Shown: in pieces, positions 47,294 to 59,945 of the stretch
Layout of the letters: each line of letters begins with the position of its first letter
How positions within the stretch are numbered: position 1 is the stretch's first letter
Translations under genes and position numbers: made by a program
Notes under the pieces: model-generated
Told to the model about the DNA's origin: nothing
The model's database searches: none
Seen by the model: only the letters and a program-made list of their open reading frames with translations
Source: Anaeramoeba flamelloides
Taxonomy: Eukaryota; Metamonada; Anaeramoebidae
Length of the DNA stretch: 64,000 nucleotides
Reading direction: 5' to 3'
Assembly: GCA_027625915.1 (NCBI GenBank)
Contig: JANTQA010000012.1
Span: forward strand, 15,214,501-15,278,500

Positions 47294-48702
47294 ATTTCTT
47301 TACTATTTATTCTTACCTTGAACAGTTAATTTTTAAACCAAGGTTTTCAATTTTGAATATTGGATTTGATTCGTACAAAATAAATAAGATAGATACTTTT
47401 TAATGTTTAAAAGTATGGTTGCAAAAAATAACAATATCTATATAATTAGTGAAATTTCTAAGTTTTAAAAATCTAAGGGGAAATATTCCATTCTAAAATA
47501 ACTTTTCGGGATATATTATTAAAATTCAAAATTGACCAAATTGAAATCTTTCACATTTTTCATTAGTTTCTTGATTATTATTATTGGTATGAAAGTTTTT
47601 AATGGTTTTTAAAAATTGTGTGAGAAAAAATTAAAAAGATTATTTTCTCATTGGTAGTATTTTATTACTTAAAGAGTAGAAAATCAAAAATGTTGAAATC
47701 ATCAATACTGAATATATTTAAAAATTTGTTCGAAACTCAATTTTTAACATAAAAAGTTAAGTGGAAACTTTTTCACCCTTAAAACAAGCAAAACCCATCT
47801 AATTGTTCTCTATAATTATTTATTTTCCGAAATTCCTTATAAAATTTTTCTAGTATACTATCCAAACCACCCAAACATACTAAACATACTCTAAATTACC
47901 TTAACATACCCATAAATGGTGTTTGAAATACCCACGGTCAATATATTTCAATGAAATTGATTATTTCGAAAAAATCGGAATTTGATCAATTTTGATAGAT
48001 AATAATTTTCCGAATAGTAATAATATTTTTTTTCTTTTTTTCACTAATATCTGTTTTGTTTATATTGAAAAAATATAATATATTCTTTTAGTGTAAACAA
48101 ATAATCTTAACTGAACGAAATTTTAACTTTTTTAAATTCAAATTATTTTTTTCTAATTCATTATATTTTATTTAGTATTTCCAATTTTGAAATATTTTTA
48201 ATAATTATAATTGATAATATTTTTTTCTGATTTTAATCTACATAAGTTAACGAATTCAGCATGGTATGTAAAAATTTAATTTGACTTTATAAATGATATT
48301 TTAATTATATTATTATAATATCTGAATCTTTTTTCTTCTATATATATTGTTTTGGATGAATTTTTTTTTAATTATTCGTTTCTATCAATAAAAAAATAAA
48401 TAAAAATTATTTTTTTATAAATAATTCAATTTATATAAAAACAAATTTAAAAAAAAAGAAAACAATTATATAATTTTTGGAATATGAAATTTTGATATAC
48501 ATAAAAATATCTTTTATTCAACAAATCTTATTTATTAAATATTTTTTTTTTATCAAAAAATTGAAAATTTTGTTTCAAATTATTTTCAATTGTTACATTA
48601 ATATTTTGAAAAAATAAAAGAATAAAATATAAGAATTTTTCTAAATTTTTTTCACAAACCAAAAATTTAACTCTTATAAGTGAAATTGATTTTAATTATT
48701 TC

Positions 48703-48737
<35 letters not shown>

Positions 48738-48966
48738 TATTTAAAAAAACCTGAATTATTGTTTCATCAATTTTACAAATCTATAAATAAATATATTATT
48801 CAATTAATCAATGATCAAAAATAAATAATTCTTGAAAATATTCATTATTAGAAAATTTTATATCTTTTGAACAGAATTAATTTGAATGTATTTTTGTTAA
48901 TAATAAAAATAAATTCTCAAAATAACTAAAAAATTAAAAAATATGAATTAACTTTTTATTTATAAA
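47294..48966. other. Region downstream of the importin gene
   Basis: Near 47865-47930 there is a short C-containing stretch (CCACCCAAACATACTAAACA, then CATACTCTAAATTACC, CATACCC) of loosely repeated CATAC words. Otherwise empty apart from one TA microsatellite. Confidence 0.5.
48706..48735. repeat. (TA)n microsatellite
   Basis: 30 bp of TA dinucleotides, about 230 bp downstream of the importin gene end. Confidence 0.95.
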
Positions 48967-51900
48967 TCAAGAAGAAAAATAAAAATCAAACAAACAAATT
49001 AATTTTTTTTCAAAATTATTTAATAATTCTGAAAATTTTTCAATTAAATCATTATTTTGCCAATTTTCGATCAATAATTTCCAGTCTTTTAATGAAAATT
49101 GTTGGTTTAATTTTTCCAAAATTTGGATGATTTTATTTGTAACATTTTCATCAACTAAATCTGTATCCAAAACAAAAACAAATATTTGAATAATTTTTTG
49201 ATAAATTTTTTATTATTTTTTCCCAAGATGATTTCATTTTCTTTTTCAATCCAATTACATAAATAATTAATATTTTTATTTGATTCATCAGAATCGTTTT
49301 GTATTGGTAAGCAATTTAACCAGAATGGTGCCAGGACATCGAATTGTATTGCATCAGTTTGATAATATAAGATCTTTCCAATTGCAGATATTGCATTATC
49401 ATAAACAAGCATTGTAGTTGTAATTCCGTCTTCATCATCATATTCGTCTTCGTCACTAGAATATTCCTTTTCATTGATATTCTCTTTTTGTTGTTCTTCT
49501 TCTCCTCCACTTCCATATTTCTCGATTCCTTGAACAAGTAATTCACTGATTAATTGTGCAACTTTAGCAAAGGAATCTTTCCCCCTCATTGCAAATACAC
49601 CTGCTCCAAAAACTGATGCGTGGCGGATTCCTTCGTGTTCATGTAATAGACAATTGACATAACTGTTGTTGCATTTCTCCCAAAAGAAATTGAACATTTC
49701 TTCGCCTCCTCGTTCCACAAGGTCATCAAAGACACAAATGGAATGCTGTGTTTCAACTTCTGGGGTGTTTTCATTGTTCACCAAATCAATATAATAATTC
49801 GAAAGTTTTTTGATAAATAATGGCAAGAAATCATCATAATGATATTTGATCAGTCCTTCAATCGTTTCTGATAGATATTGGCTGATTAACTCTTCGTTTT
49901 GCATTCTTTCTTCAATTTGGATGTCGATATCTTCTTCATCATAGTTAAGTTTATATAAATTAGGATTTTGGAATTGCAATTGGTTTTCTGATTTTCTGTT
50001 TTGGCTGTCTTTGATCAATTGTGGAAGTAATTCCAAAATAGGTTTTAATGTTTTTGAATTGATATAATTTTTAGAAAGACTAATTATTGTAGCTATGGCA
50101 TCTAAATGGAAAGGGAGATTTTCCAAAATACCTTCGTCAGTGACTGTGATTGATAAATAAAACAAATTTTCTTTTACAGTTTCGTTTATTAATTGTTCAT
50201 CAATTTCTTTATTGCCATTTTCAAAACTGGTGATCAATATTTCAACAATTATTGGTAAGGATTGTGAAGAAAACTGTCTAATTTTGTCATGAAAGAGAAA
50301 TGTTAAATGTGGGATGATTACTTTTGATATTTTTTTAATCCAGGGCAATAAGGGCATTTTGATGATACACAATAGATCATACAGCAATTCAATGGATTGG
50401 AATCTTTCTTGGATGGATAAAGTGTTGATGCCAATTTTCTTTTTGCCAGAGATTATTATTGTCCTCCCAATTAATTCCCGTTGCTTTTCTTCATCATCCT
50501 CATCATCATTGACAACAACACTGTCCAATTTTTGAGAGGCTGATTCAATCAGCAATGGTATTAGATATTCTAAATATGGTTCGAAACTTTCTTTGAAAGT
50601 TAAAGCAAATTTTTGCCAAGATTTTAAAATGAAATTAAATTGTGGATCATGTGGCGAAAAGTCTTTTGATTTCTGGGTGGTGATCATATATTCAAAGATT
50701 TCATTGGAATCTTTGTTGAAGGTCTGTTTACCAATGCAATTTGCTAATGTCGATATACATTCAAATGTTCTTCCCCTTATTCCTTTGTATTCTTTTTTTT
50801 CATTTGTGCTGATGACAATTTGCTTTAAAAACTCAATTAATTCTTTGTAATATTTTCCAATTATCTCGCCGTTACATGCACTTAAAACAGATGATAATGC
50901 GCTCATGCATTGTTCCTGTAATGGAATGTCTTCACTGTTTTCAATGATTTCAAGCAGAATTTTCAGTAATTTGTCCAAAAAGGGCAAAATCATTTTGCTG
51001 TTTGGAATTTGGTTTGCAAACACAATAATAACAGATGCTGAATTGATTTGGATATATTTGTTATTGACTAACAAGCATTCGATCAATAATGGCATGATCT
51101 TCTTTGTATAAAAGCTTTGGATCAATGGCGTGTGATCCGTCGTTAGTTGTCCCAAGGCATCCAATGCCTGGTACGAGACCCTATAGTTTTCATTTGTGAT
51201 GAATGGTAATATGTTTCCAATTAATTGTTCAAAATCTTGTTCGAATTCATTCTTGCATCCTTCCGAAATTGATTCGATCCCCTTTAACCCTGCATAATTC
51301 AATTTCCAATCTTTGGATTCCAATAAATCAGGTATTATAGAAAAGCTTATTGAAATCAATGGATTCCCTCCAAGCCTTAAAGAAATCCTTTCCAAAATGG
51401 ATTCACCAATGTTTGTTGGTGTTGGTTCAAAATAAATAATCCCTGTTTTGGTCCATTCGTTGATTTCATCTTCTTCCTTGATTTTGCACAACAAATCAAA
51501 TGCAATTAGAACCATTTTTTTCTAAAAAGTCCTTCGTTTGAAGTGCCTTCCCAGGTGCACTCTCAATCATCATCAACAGCATTTCAATCGAAATGTGTTG
51601 AAGTAAATAATCTTCCTTTGATTCTTCACATTCAACAATCCCTAAGCATAAGTCGAGCAATTCTTGATAATAATTTAAAAATATATCAATGCTTGTCCTC
51701 CCAGTGGTAACCAATTCTTGAAGACATTGATTGGCTAAATCATTATCACCTTCCTTAATTAGCCCTTTAATAACATCAAATGTTGCTGGTAAAATCCCAA
51801 TGATTTGCTTTTGCTTTTCTTGTGGAATAATCAAGATATATATTAAAAAATGTCTTTAATGAAAATAATCTTAATTTCATCTCACTCTTTTCAGAAAGGA

Positions 51901-54659
51901 AACTCCTAAAATAATTGATCAAATCTTTATGATATTTAATAATTTCATCTTTCAGTTCAAGACATAATTCTCTCAAGATGTACATCATTAATTCACATAA
52001 ATTTATGTTTCCATTTTCAAAAATATTGAAAATAATGCTCAATAAATCATTCCATTCATTTGTTTCTATTATTGATTATTGATTATTGATTTATTTTTGT
52101 TTTTTTTATTTTAAAGGATAATAAATGTTTGAAAATCAATAGGATATATTTAATAAAAAATTTGTTATTGAATTGAGAAATAATAATAATAATAATGAAT
52201 TAAAAAGATAATAAATGTTTGTAATTTGGTTTATTCTTTAAAAAAAGATTTAAAGTATTATGGGAAATAAGTATTCTCAATAAATTATCAATTATTTTAT
52301 AAAAATTTTTGAAAAAAAAAAACATTTGGTTGGAAATTATTTTATTTTTTAAATTAAATTATCAGTTATCCTAAAAAATATAAAGTTAATGAAATTTTTT
52401 CATCAGTTTTATTTTTTTCAATTTTCTTTTTATAAACTTCATGACAGCTATTTCCAAAAAAAAGTAGGACAAATTGATAGATTTAGAATATTTAATTTGA
52501 ACTCAATTATAAAATATTTATTTAAATTTTCTAAATTGTAATTTGGTGTTTGTTGATCTGTCATAATAAGCCAATTTGTTTGTTTATATGAGATGGCATA
52601 AATGAAAGACATTGAAATTTTTTTCAATTTTATATGATATCGTTTAAGTATGAAAATTGAATGTTTGTTTTTCTTTTTGATTGTAAAAAATTCTTTTTTG
52701 TTAGAGGTTTAATCTTGGTAAAAGTTCTAATACAATGATAAAACTTATAATTGTGTTTTGTTGTTTAGAAAAATTGTTTGGGTCCTTGTCATATTGTCCA
52801 TTTTTTATTGAATTTTATTATTCCTTGTTTTGTCCAAAAAAAGTGATTAATTTTTTTTTTTTCAGTTTTTTGCAAATATTTTCATGAAAGGTTTAAGAAA
52901 AATACACAGTAAATTCTGATTCAATCAGTCTTAATGCTTCTCTGAATTTTATATTACCAAATTTTGAAATAGAACTACTTAAAAACCTAACATGATATGA
53001 AATTTAAATGAAAAAAAAAATTCTAATTTTTTTTTTGGAAATACCTAAATATATATTCTTCAAAAAACAACATTGGTGTAATTATAATAACTTTATGAAA
53101 TAGTCGATAAGAAAATAATTCAAAAAAAAACTTATATAGTGATAAAAAAAGGGACAAAACATGAGTCCTAGTTTTTGCTTTTATGTTTAAATTGTGAATT
53201 TAAATTTTGATAAAAAAAAAAAGAAAAGAAAGAAATAAAGAGAGTTAATGTTTCTGACTATTCAATTGAAAAAGTTGAAATTTTTAGAAAATAGCAAAAA
53301 AGAAAATAAAGTAAATTTACAAAAGATAAATTGATTGTTTTTTAAATTTCTTTTTTGATCTTTTTTATTTTAAAGTCTTGAATTTTTTTTTAATTTTCAA
53401 TAATGATTCTTTTAATATTCTAATTTTTTTTATTTGTCAAATTTATAAAAAAAATGTTTTTGTTTGTTAAAAATTTTATATTTAAATAATTTTATTCTAA
53501 TTTTAAGAAATAGAATATCAATATTTTAGGTTGTGTATTGATCTTATATCTTAAATTTGATAATTTTATTTTATTCTTTTTTAAATATCAGTTATTTTTT
53601 GAGATTGGATTTATTTTAAATTAAATTCCAATTATTTGTGAAAAAAAGCTTCAAGTAAAAATTTTTTGTGTTTTGTTTTCAAATTAAATTGGTTTAAGAG
53701 CAAGTAGTTGAAGTTTGAAATTTAAAGATTGCAATTTCATTTTTTCATCAAATAAAATATTTTGTTTGAGAAATGGTGCAGATTAATTATCAACTTTGTC
53801 GTCAGTTGGTTTGAAAACAAAATTGTTTGAAAGGTAAAGTAAATTTAAATAGTTCAAGAAAAGTAAAGTGAAGACTTGAATTTATTCAAATGTGTTTTGG
53901 AACTCAAAAAAAATTAATAGAAAAACCAAAGCAATTTCTTTGATTAATATCTCTCATTTTTATTCCTTACCAAAGAGTTGTTTGAAGGTTTGGTTTTCAG
54001 GTTATTTGGTTTTGGTTGTTTAACCTTTTCATTGGATTGATTTTTTAAAAGTTTTTGTTTTGACTTTTTGAAAATTGATTTTAACCAAAAGACTTGATTT
54101 TGATGATTGGTGATTGGTGATTTGGATCGGTGTTTTTATTTTTAGAATCTCAAAACAGTCAAACACTAAAGGGTGTCTGTTTTTTTTTTTTTCTTCTAAT
54201 AAAGAAAGTAGAAAGAAAGTAAAAATAAAAACTGGAAAACAAGAAAGGAAAACAAGAAAGAAAAAAAAAAAAAAAAAAAAGAAGGGAATGAGAAATTACT
54301 TTGAGGTTGTATTTTAATTGCAATTATTACATCACAAATTAATTTTTTGGATGTATCTTGTTTTTTTGGTTTGTTAATTGTTCCAACAATGAATTTTTGA
54401 TGAGTTCTTTTGTTTTGTTTGAAAATTTGGAATATAGCGATCCAGAAGACACTACCGCTCTTCTCAGAAGAACAAGTGAAAGTGATTTCACAGCATCTTC
54501 TTTGGACATTTCGACACATGCCAGCAAGAGCTGAAAACATGCTTCAGGGTCTTGTTCATAAAGATTTTGGAACTCTAATTCTGCTTGGTTTCGAATTTCA
54601 TTGTCGTTTTCAAGTAAAAGAAGGATTATTTCTTCAAACTGTGCAAATTCTTGATTCAT
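48967..54659 (-). CDS. IPO5: Importin-beta family karyopherin, importin-5/Kap121-like
   Basis: HEAT-repeat nuclear import receptor of about 1.05k residues spread over several frames. N-terminus: MNQEFAQFEEIILLLLENDN (ATG at 54659), resembling the start of importin-5; then KKLICDVI. An inferred 2.2-kb intron (54299-52066) leads to TNEWNDLLSIIFNI, matching the NQWPE...LKFLF segment of importin-5. The body (51834-49155) carries LESKDWKLNYAGLKGIESIS, where animal importin-5 has [20 protein letters not shown], and repeated HEAT units. The end contains INYLCNWIEKENEIILG, the counterpart of FNYLCDLIESNHPIVLG. Four one-base frame breaks each fall in or next to an A/T run (54361-54367, near 51845-51850, 51515-51521, 49194-49199). 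Conservation continues across all of them, which argues for sequence error or very recent decay rather than an old pseudogene. Cargo would be ribosomal proteins and histones by family analogy. Confidence 0.85.
52066..54299 (-). other. Inferred 2.2-kb intron of the importin-5-like gene
   Basis: Minus-strand donor GTAATT at 54299 directly follows conserved coding sequence (KKLICDVIIAIKIQPQ), and TAG at 52068-52066 precedes AAACAAATGAATGG, which continues the protein in phase 1 as KTNEWNDLL. The interval is AT-rich with pyrimidine tracts near the donor (54260-54290). It contains no long ORF and no repeat that I can match elsewhere in the window. It is about twenty times longer than the other inferred intron (114 nt). 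Confidence 0.6.
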
Positions 54660-55960
54660 TTGTTTCGAAAAAATAAAAAAGAGTAAATAAGAAAAAAAAT
54701 GGTTTTTCTTTGTTTGAGATCTGGTTTGTGTTTTTTTGATTGTAATCAAAATATGATTGGAAAATATATTATTTGAAAAGTTATTCCAGTCAATTTTCTT
54801 TGTTTTTTTGAATTCAACCAAATTCACTTTGAAAGGATTGTCTAGATTACGTAAGCCAAAGAAATAAAAACCCAAATTATTTTTTTCAAGTTAAATCTTA
54901 TTAGGCTCCAATCGATCTGAGTAACTTTTGGTTTTTCTTTTGAAAGCTATTGGTCTAGTTATAGAAATCGATCTTTATTAAGGAAAATCAGAACTTTTTG
55001 ATCAAAAAAGAGATATTTTCCAAAATCACATTTTACAAACAAATTTCATTTTTTCTGAATAAATGTTTTCTTTTCAATTCACAAGTTAACAATAAATGAA
55101 CGAATGAAAAACAGAACTGTCCGAGTTTATATCCCTAATATTCATTATTTTAATTCTAAGTTGATTGATCTGCAACTTAATATGATTTTTATAGGTTGTT
55201 TCAAATGATATTGTTTTAAAAATAGTTTCAGAAATTGGAATTTTATAATAAGAAAGAACAAATGGAAGTGTAGGTATTTAATAATTAGTGGGGTTTTAAT
55301 TCTTAAATGTTAAGAGTTTTATTTAATTTTGATTTTATTTGATCTTTTTTTGAAAAATTCTGAAAAATTTTGGTTTGCAGAATTGAGTAATTAGGAAATC
55401 ACAATTTTGAATCTTCTTCTTTTTGGATAACAGTTGGGAAACAAGCTGTTTGACAATTATCAATCATAAAATAAAATGATTTTATTGAAATATGGTAATT
55501 TCTTATAAAAATTCTATTCAATCCACTATTTGAAATTCTTTTTTTAAGAGTACTTAATAAAAATATAAATCAACACCGTTGATTTTTGATTTTTGCAAGA
55601 TCGTGAGATTATTTTTTATATTTTTTTAAGATAAAATACATTTTTAAAATTTTTTAGAATCAAATATTTTTTTTATTATTTATATTGTTGTTTAATTCAA
55701 AAAATCATTATTCTTAATTGGAATATAATCTAACAGGTGAATTAAATGCTAAAAATGACATTGTATAAAAAAACAACTTATGAAGTTGAAAAAAAGAAGA
55801 AACAAAAGACTCTCATGTACTAAACAAAAAATAAAGATCTTTTTGATTAGAAAACGAAAAAGAAATAATTTCTTGAGTAAAGATCCAGTTCTAAAAGCTC
55901 AATTTGAAAGTAACAATTATCATAATAATAATCATAAACAGATACAATTTATTGTTCTTA

Positions 55961-56016
55961 ACACACACACATACACACACATACATACACGTATATATAT
56001 ATATATATATATATAT
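55961..56016. repeat. (AC)n/(TA)n compound microsatellite
   Basis: ACACAC with ATACAC variants running into a TA repeat. Confidence 0.95.
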
Positions 56017-57959
56017 TTACATTAGCGGATTTTTAGTAAACAATTTTTTTCCTCGAAATGATCCTATTTTTGAGTTTATTATTATTATTTTAAAAATTAG
56101 TTTCTGAACCTCACTTTTTACAAAATAATTTTTTCCGAGATTCTTTCAAAATATTTTATAATTAAATTAGTCTTTAATCACTCAAAATAGATATAAAAAA
56201 AAACAAAAATTAGAAAAATTTTCAAAAAAAAAAATTTTCAAATAGTTTGTAAAATTATTAATTATTGAGTTTTCTGCCTATAATTCAACTTTTTTTATAA
56301 TCTAAATAATATAGTTCTAATTTATAGTTTGGAAATGATTAATAGATTCTTTGAAATAATGTTTCATTTAAATAAGAAAAATCAATTATTTTAGTTGTTT
56401 CCTGTAAAAAATTATTGAAAAAAACCTATTTCTTAACCATAAATTACATAAAATAAAAACTCCAACAGAAAATAAGGATTTTTTTTCTTTTTAATGAAAT
56501 TATTATAATTATTGAAAAATAAGCAAATTAATTTCGATTTCAATTATTTTCAAGGGTTTTTATTTGATAAAGAGTCAAGATATCAATATCTGATAGATTA
56601 CATTTGAACTCAAAATCAATTTTCCTTATTAACAACATTTTAAAATACAATTTATCATTTTTACTTAATTGTAATTATTTTTTTTTCTTTTTGTATTTTT
56701 TTTTTTTTTTAATGTTTTTTTCTGTTTTTCTTTTAAATTATAGAACGAAATAAATTTTAATTTTATACATAACATATTCACATAAAATGATTAAAACCAT
56801 TTTTACAATATATAAATCCTTTGTATACTAACCACAAGGATTTTAACCAAAAAAAAATTTAGTATTTTTTTTTGAATCGACTTTAAAATATCATCAGTAA
56901 ATATTCTTCAAATATCTTATTTATTTTTAATCAATTGAAAATTCAACTTCAAATCATTAAAATTGAAAAAGTTAAATAATTTTCTAACACTATTAACCCA
57001 ATTATAAAAAAAAATAAAAGATCAGAAAATATGAATTTTTTATTACTTTTCAAAAAACAAATGATTTGCATATAAAAATATAATTCAAGTTCCAAAAATG
57101 AAAAAAAAAAAAAAAAAAATAAGTTGCTTGAATATTGTTTCCCGAAGTTCTAAATTATTCAAATTTCATTTTAAAATTGTTTTACCCCTTTTAGTGAAAT
57201 ATTTTTATTTCTCCCCATTTCTGAATATCTTTTAATATAGATATAAAATAAATCAGAATTGATTCATTTTAAGGAAACGTAAATTGTAAGAGAACACAAA
57301 AACAGTTTTCAACTAACAATATTAAAATCCAGAGACAGATAAATATTTGAAATTTCATTAAAAAAAAATTATTCAAGTAGAATTCATAAATATTTTAGAA
57401 ATCCTGTTATAATAATTTCTCAAACAGAAACATAATCTGGAACATTTAAAACCATTTTTTGTTTTTAATTATTTAATTTCTTAAAATAAACGAAAAATGT
57501 TTTTTTTTTTTCTTTTTTTTCATTTTTTTTTAATTATTCAAAAATAAATTCAGTATGTTTAGCAGTTTTATTGAAAATTAATATAAGATTAAATAAAAAA
57601 ATAATTACTTTTAATAATGATTCAAAAAATATATGTGAAAATTGGTGTTTATATCAAGACAATCAAAAAAATGAAAGGGGGGGTAATTAGGAAAAAAATT
57701 CTTATAAATTATCTTCATATATATTTTAAACTGTCAATTAAATTGTAAATTTAAATAAAATTAATTTACAATTTTTCTCAATTTTTTATTATTGATATTC
57801 TAATAAAAGAAATTACAATTATACACCTGCCGATTCCTTGACTGTCTTGTTTTTAATTTTATAACTTCAACAAAAATAAAATTATAATACAATCAATTTT
57901 AAAATCTTAAAAATATTTCCATGAAACTCTAATGATAAAAAAATTGGAATTATATTATA

Positions 57960-58190
57960 ATATATATAACTCTTTAAAATTTAACTTATAAATCGCTAAT
58001 TTTTGAAAAATATATTTTTCAAACACAAACATAAAAAAGTTGAATTTTTATTTTTATTCAAAGTTATAATTTTATAATTATTCGAAAGTGTTTTTAATTT
58101 AATAAATATCTTTCAAAGTGGGAATCGATTAGTTAGATTATTAAATTATTATTTATTGATTTAAAATAGTTTTTTTTTGTATTAATTTTC
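57960..58190. repeat. Solo arm related to the 30.9-33.1 kb element
   Basis: AATATCTTTCAAAGTGGGAA and the following ~60 bp match the arm at 31216-31300 (AATATCTTTCAAATAGGGAA). No partner arm was found nearby. Confidence 0.45.
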
Positions 58191-59396
58191 TTTTTTGCAG
58201 AATTCAAAAGAACTAGGTAAAACCAAGGATTTTATCTGATTCTTATAAATATTGAAAAACTTAGTATAAATATTATTTAACATGAGTTCTTTTTTTTCTA
58301 AAAATATTTCAGTTATATTAGAAGAGTAATATATTTTTATATTCCTTATTTTTTTCAAGTAAATACCACAAAGTTAAATCAAACTAAAATTAATTTAAGT
58401 ATAAACTATTTTTCTAATTTTTTTAATAAAAAAAAAATATCAATTGTTCTTAACTGGGTACTTTTAAAAATCTTAATTTTATTCAAAACTATCAATACAA
58501 CAGACATATAATTTTTTAAATTAAGGAAATATGATGATATAATAATTGAACTTAATTACTAATGATGAAATTCAAAATTTAACATTGATAATATATAAGC
58601 TAGTATTTTAACTTTAATTTTTTTCAAACCAGTAATTGGTGTCAAATATTTATGATTTCTTTAATATTAACTGTTTAAGTAAATTAATCTCCATTTTTAT
58701 GAAAATTTGACCAGACAAATTTCAAAAATACACCAATCTGAATTTTAATGATTTACAAACTAAATTTCATAATAAATGGCCCATTTTTTTATTTTTTTTA
58801 GAACTTTTTTTATTTTATTTATAGACAAAAAACAAATATAATTAGTATATAGAACTGAATATTAAAATTGTAATTTTTTTATTTTAATAGATAACTCCAA
58901 TTTATAAAAATATTTAATTTTGAAATTTTCATTTTTAATGGGATGATTTTGAAATAGAGTTTATAAATGTCTATCCCAATTAAAATCGTTGGAAATAATT
59001 ACTTAATATTTATAAATTTAAAAGATTGAATTATTCAGATGATTGACTATAAAAGAGGGGGGTTTATAAATAATAATAACATAAAACATTTGAACTTCAT
59101 AATATTAATATAAATTTTGATTTAATTGAGACAAATTTTTATTATAGTCAATTATGTTGAAAGTGTTAATTTTTGGAATTGAATTTTAACTTTTTTTCTT
59201 TTTGAGAGTTCCAAATAAATTGTTCATAGAATAGTGATAAATCTTTTTTTTTTTTTTTATTTTTTATTTTTTTGAAGAACTTGACTTTTCTTCGTTATTG
59301 AGGAATGGAAAAACAAAAATAAAACTAAATTAAGTGTTTAAAAGTATAATAATAATAATAATAAAAAAAAAATGAATCTAATACTGATATTTAATA

Positions 59397-59594
59397 CAGT
59401 CAGTTTCACATTTAAGGCACAAACTTTCAACGAAATTTAAGGCACAAAAAAATCTCAAATTAAGGCACAATTTTTTAGAATTTTAATTTTCACAAATTAT
59501 TTTACTAGAATTTGAAATCATGTGCCTTAATTTGAGATTTTTTTTGTGCCTTAAATTTCGTAGAAAGTTTGTGCCTTAAATGTGAAACTGACTG
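59397..59594. mobile_element. Foldback miniature element, family A, copy 4
   Basis: 198 bp, TA-flanked, arms start CAGTCAGTTTCACATTTAAG. Lies about 350 bp upstream of LINE ORF1, probably within the LINE 5' region. Confidence 0.9.
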
Positions 59595-59945
59595 TATTTA
59601 AATAGAATAATATTTCAACTGATTATCTTTTTTTCCAATTTCATAATAATCTATTCCTTTTGAACTGTTAGTTCACCCCAAAGCGTATCAATACAAAGTA
59701 ATCAAGAAACTTTAACAGTAACCAAAATAACACATTTCAATCTATTTCTTGATATTTTTTAGGTAAAAAGAAAGGGAAAGGCAAATAAAGTGAAAAGTAA
59801 AATATATTGGATTTTTTTATACCCTTTAGTATCTGAAAAAACAGTAGTGTAAGATAATTTGAGAAATTATTTGTGAAGACCTTTTATAAAAGTTATTAGT
59901 TTTATTTTTTTATACTTTTTACTCTTTCAACTTCACTCTTCCCAA

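Larger units (their letters stand above)
54876..59396. other. Large gene-free AT-rich interval
   Basis: 4.5 kb with no credible ORF. The items noted are the AC/TA microsatellite, the solo repeat arm near 58 kb and a G7 run near 57676-57685. Confidence 0.55.

Noticed and set aside
48967-54659. Reading the importin region as several separate small genes or an old pseudogene
   Set aside because: The pieces follow importin-5 order end to end, and protein similarity continues across each break, which favours one gene with sequence errors or very recent decay.
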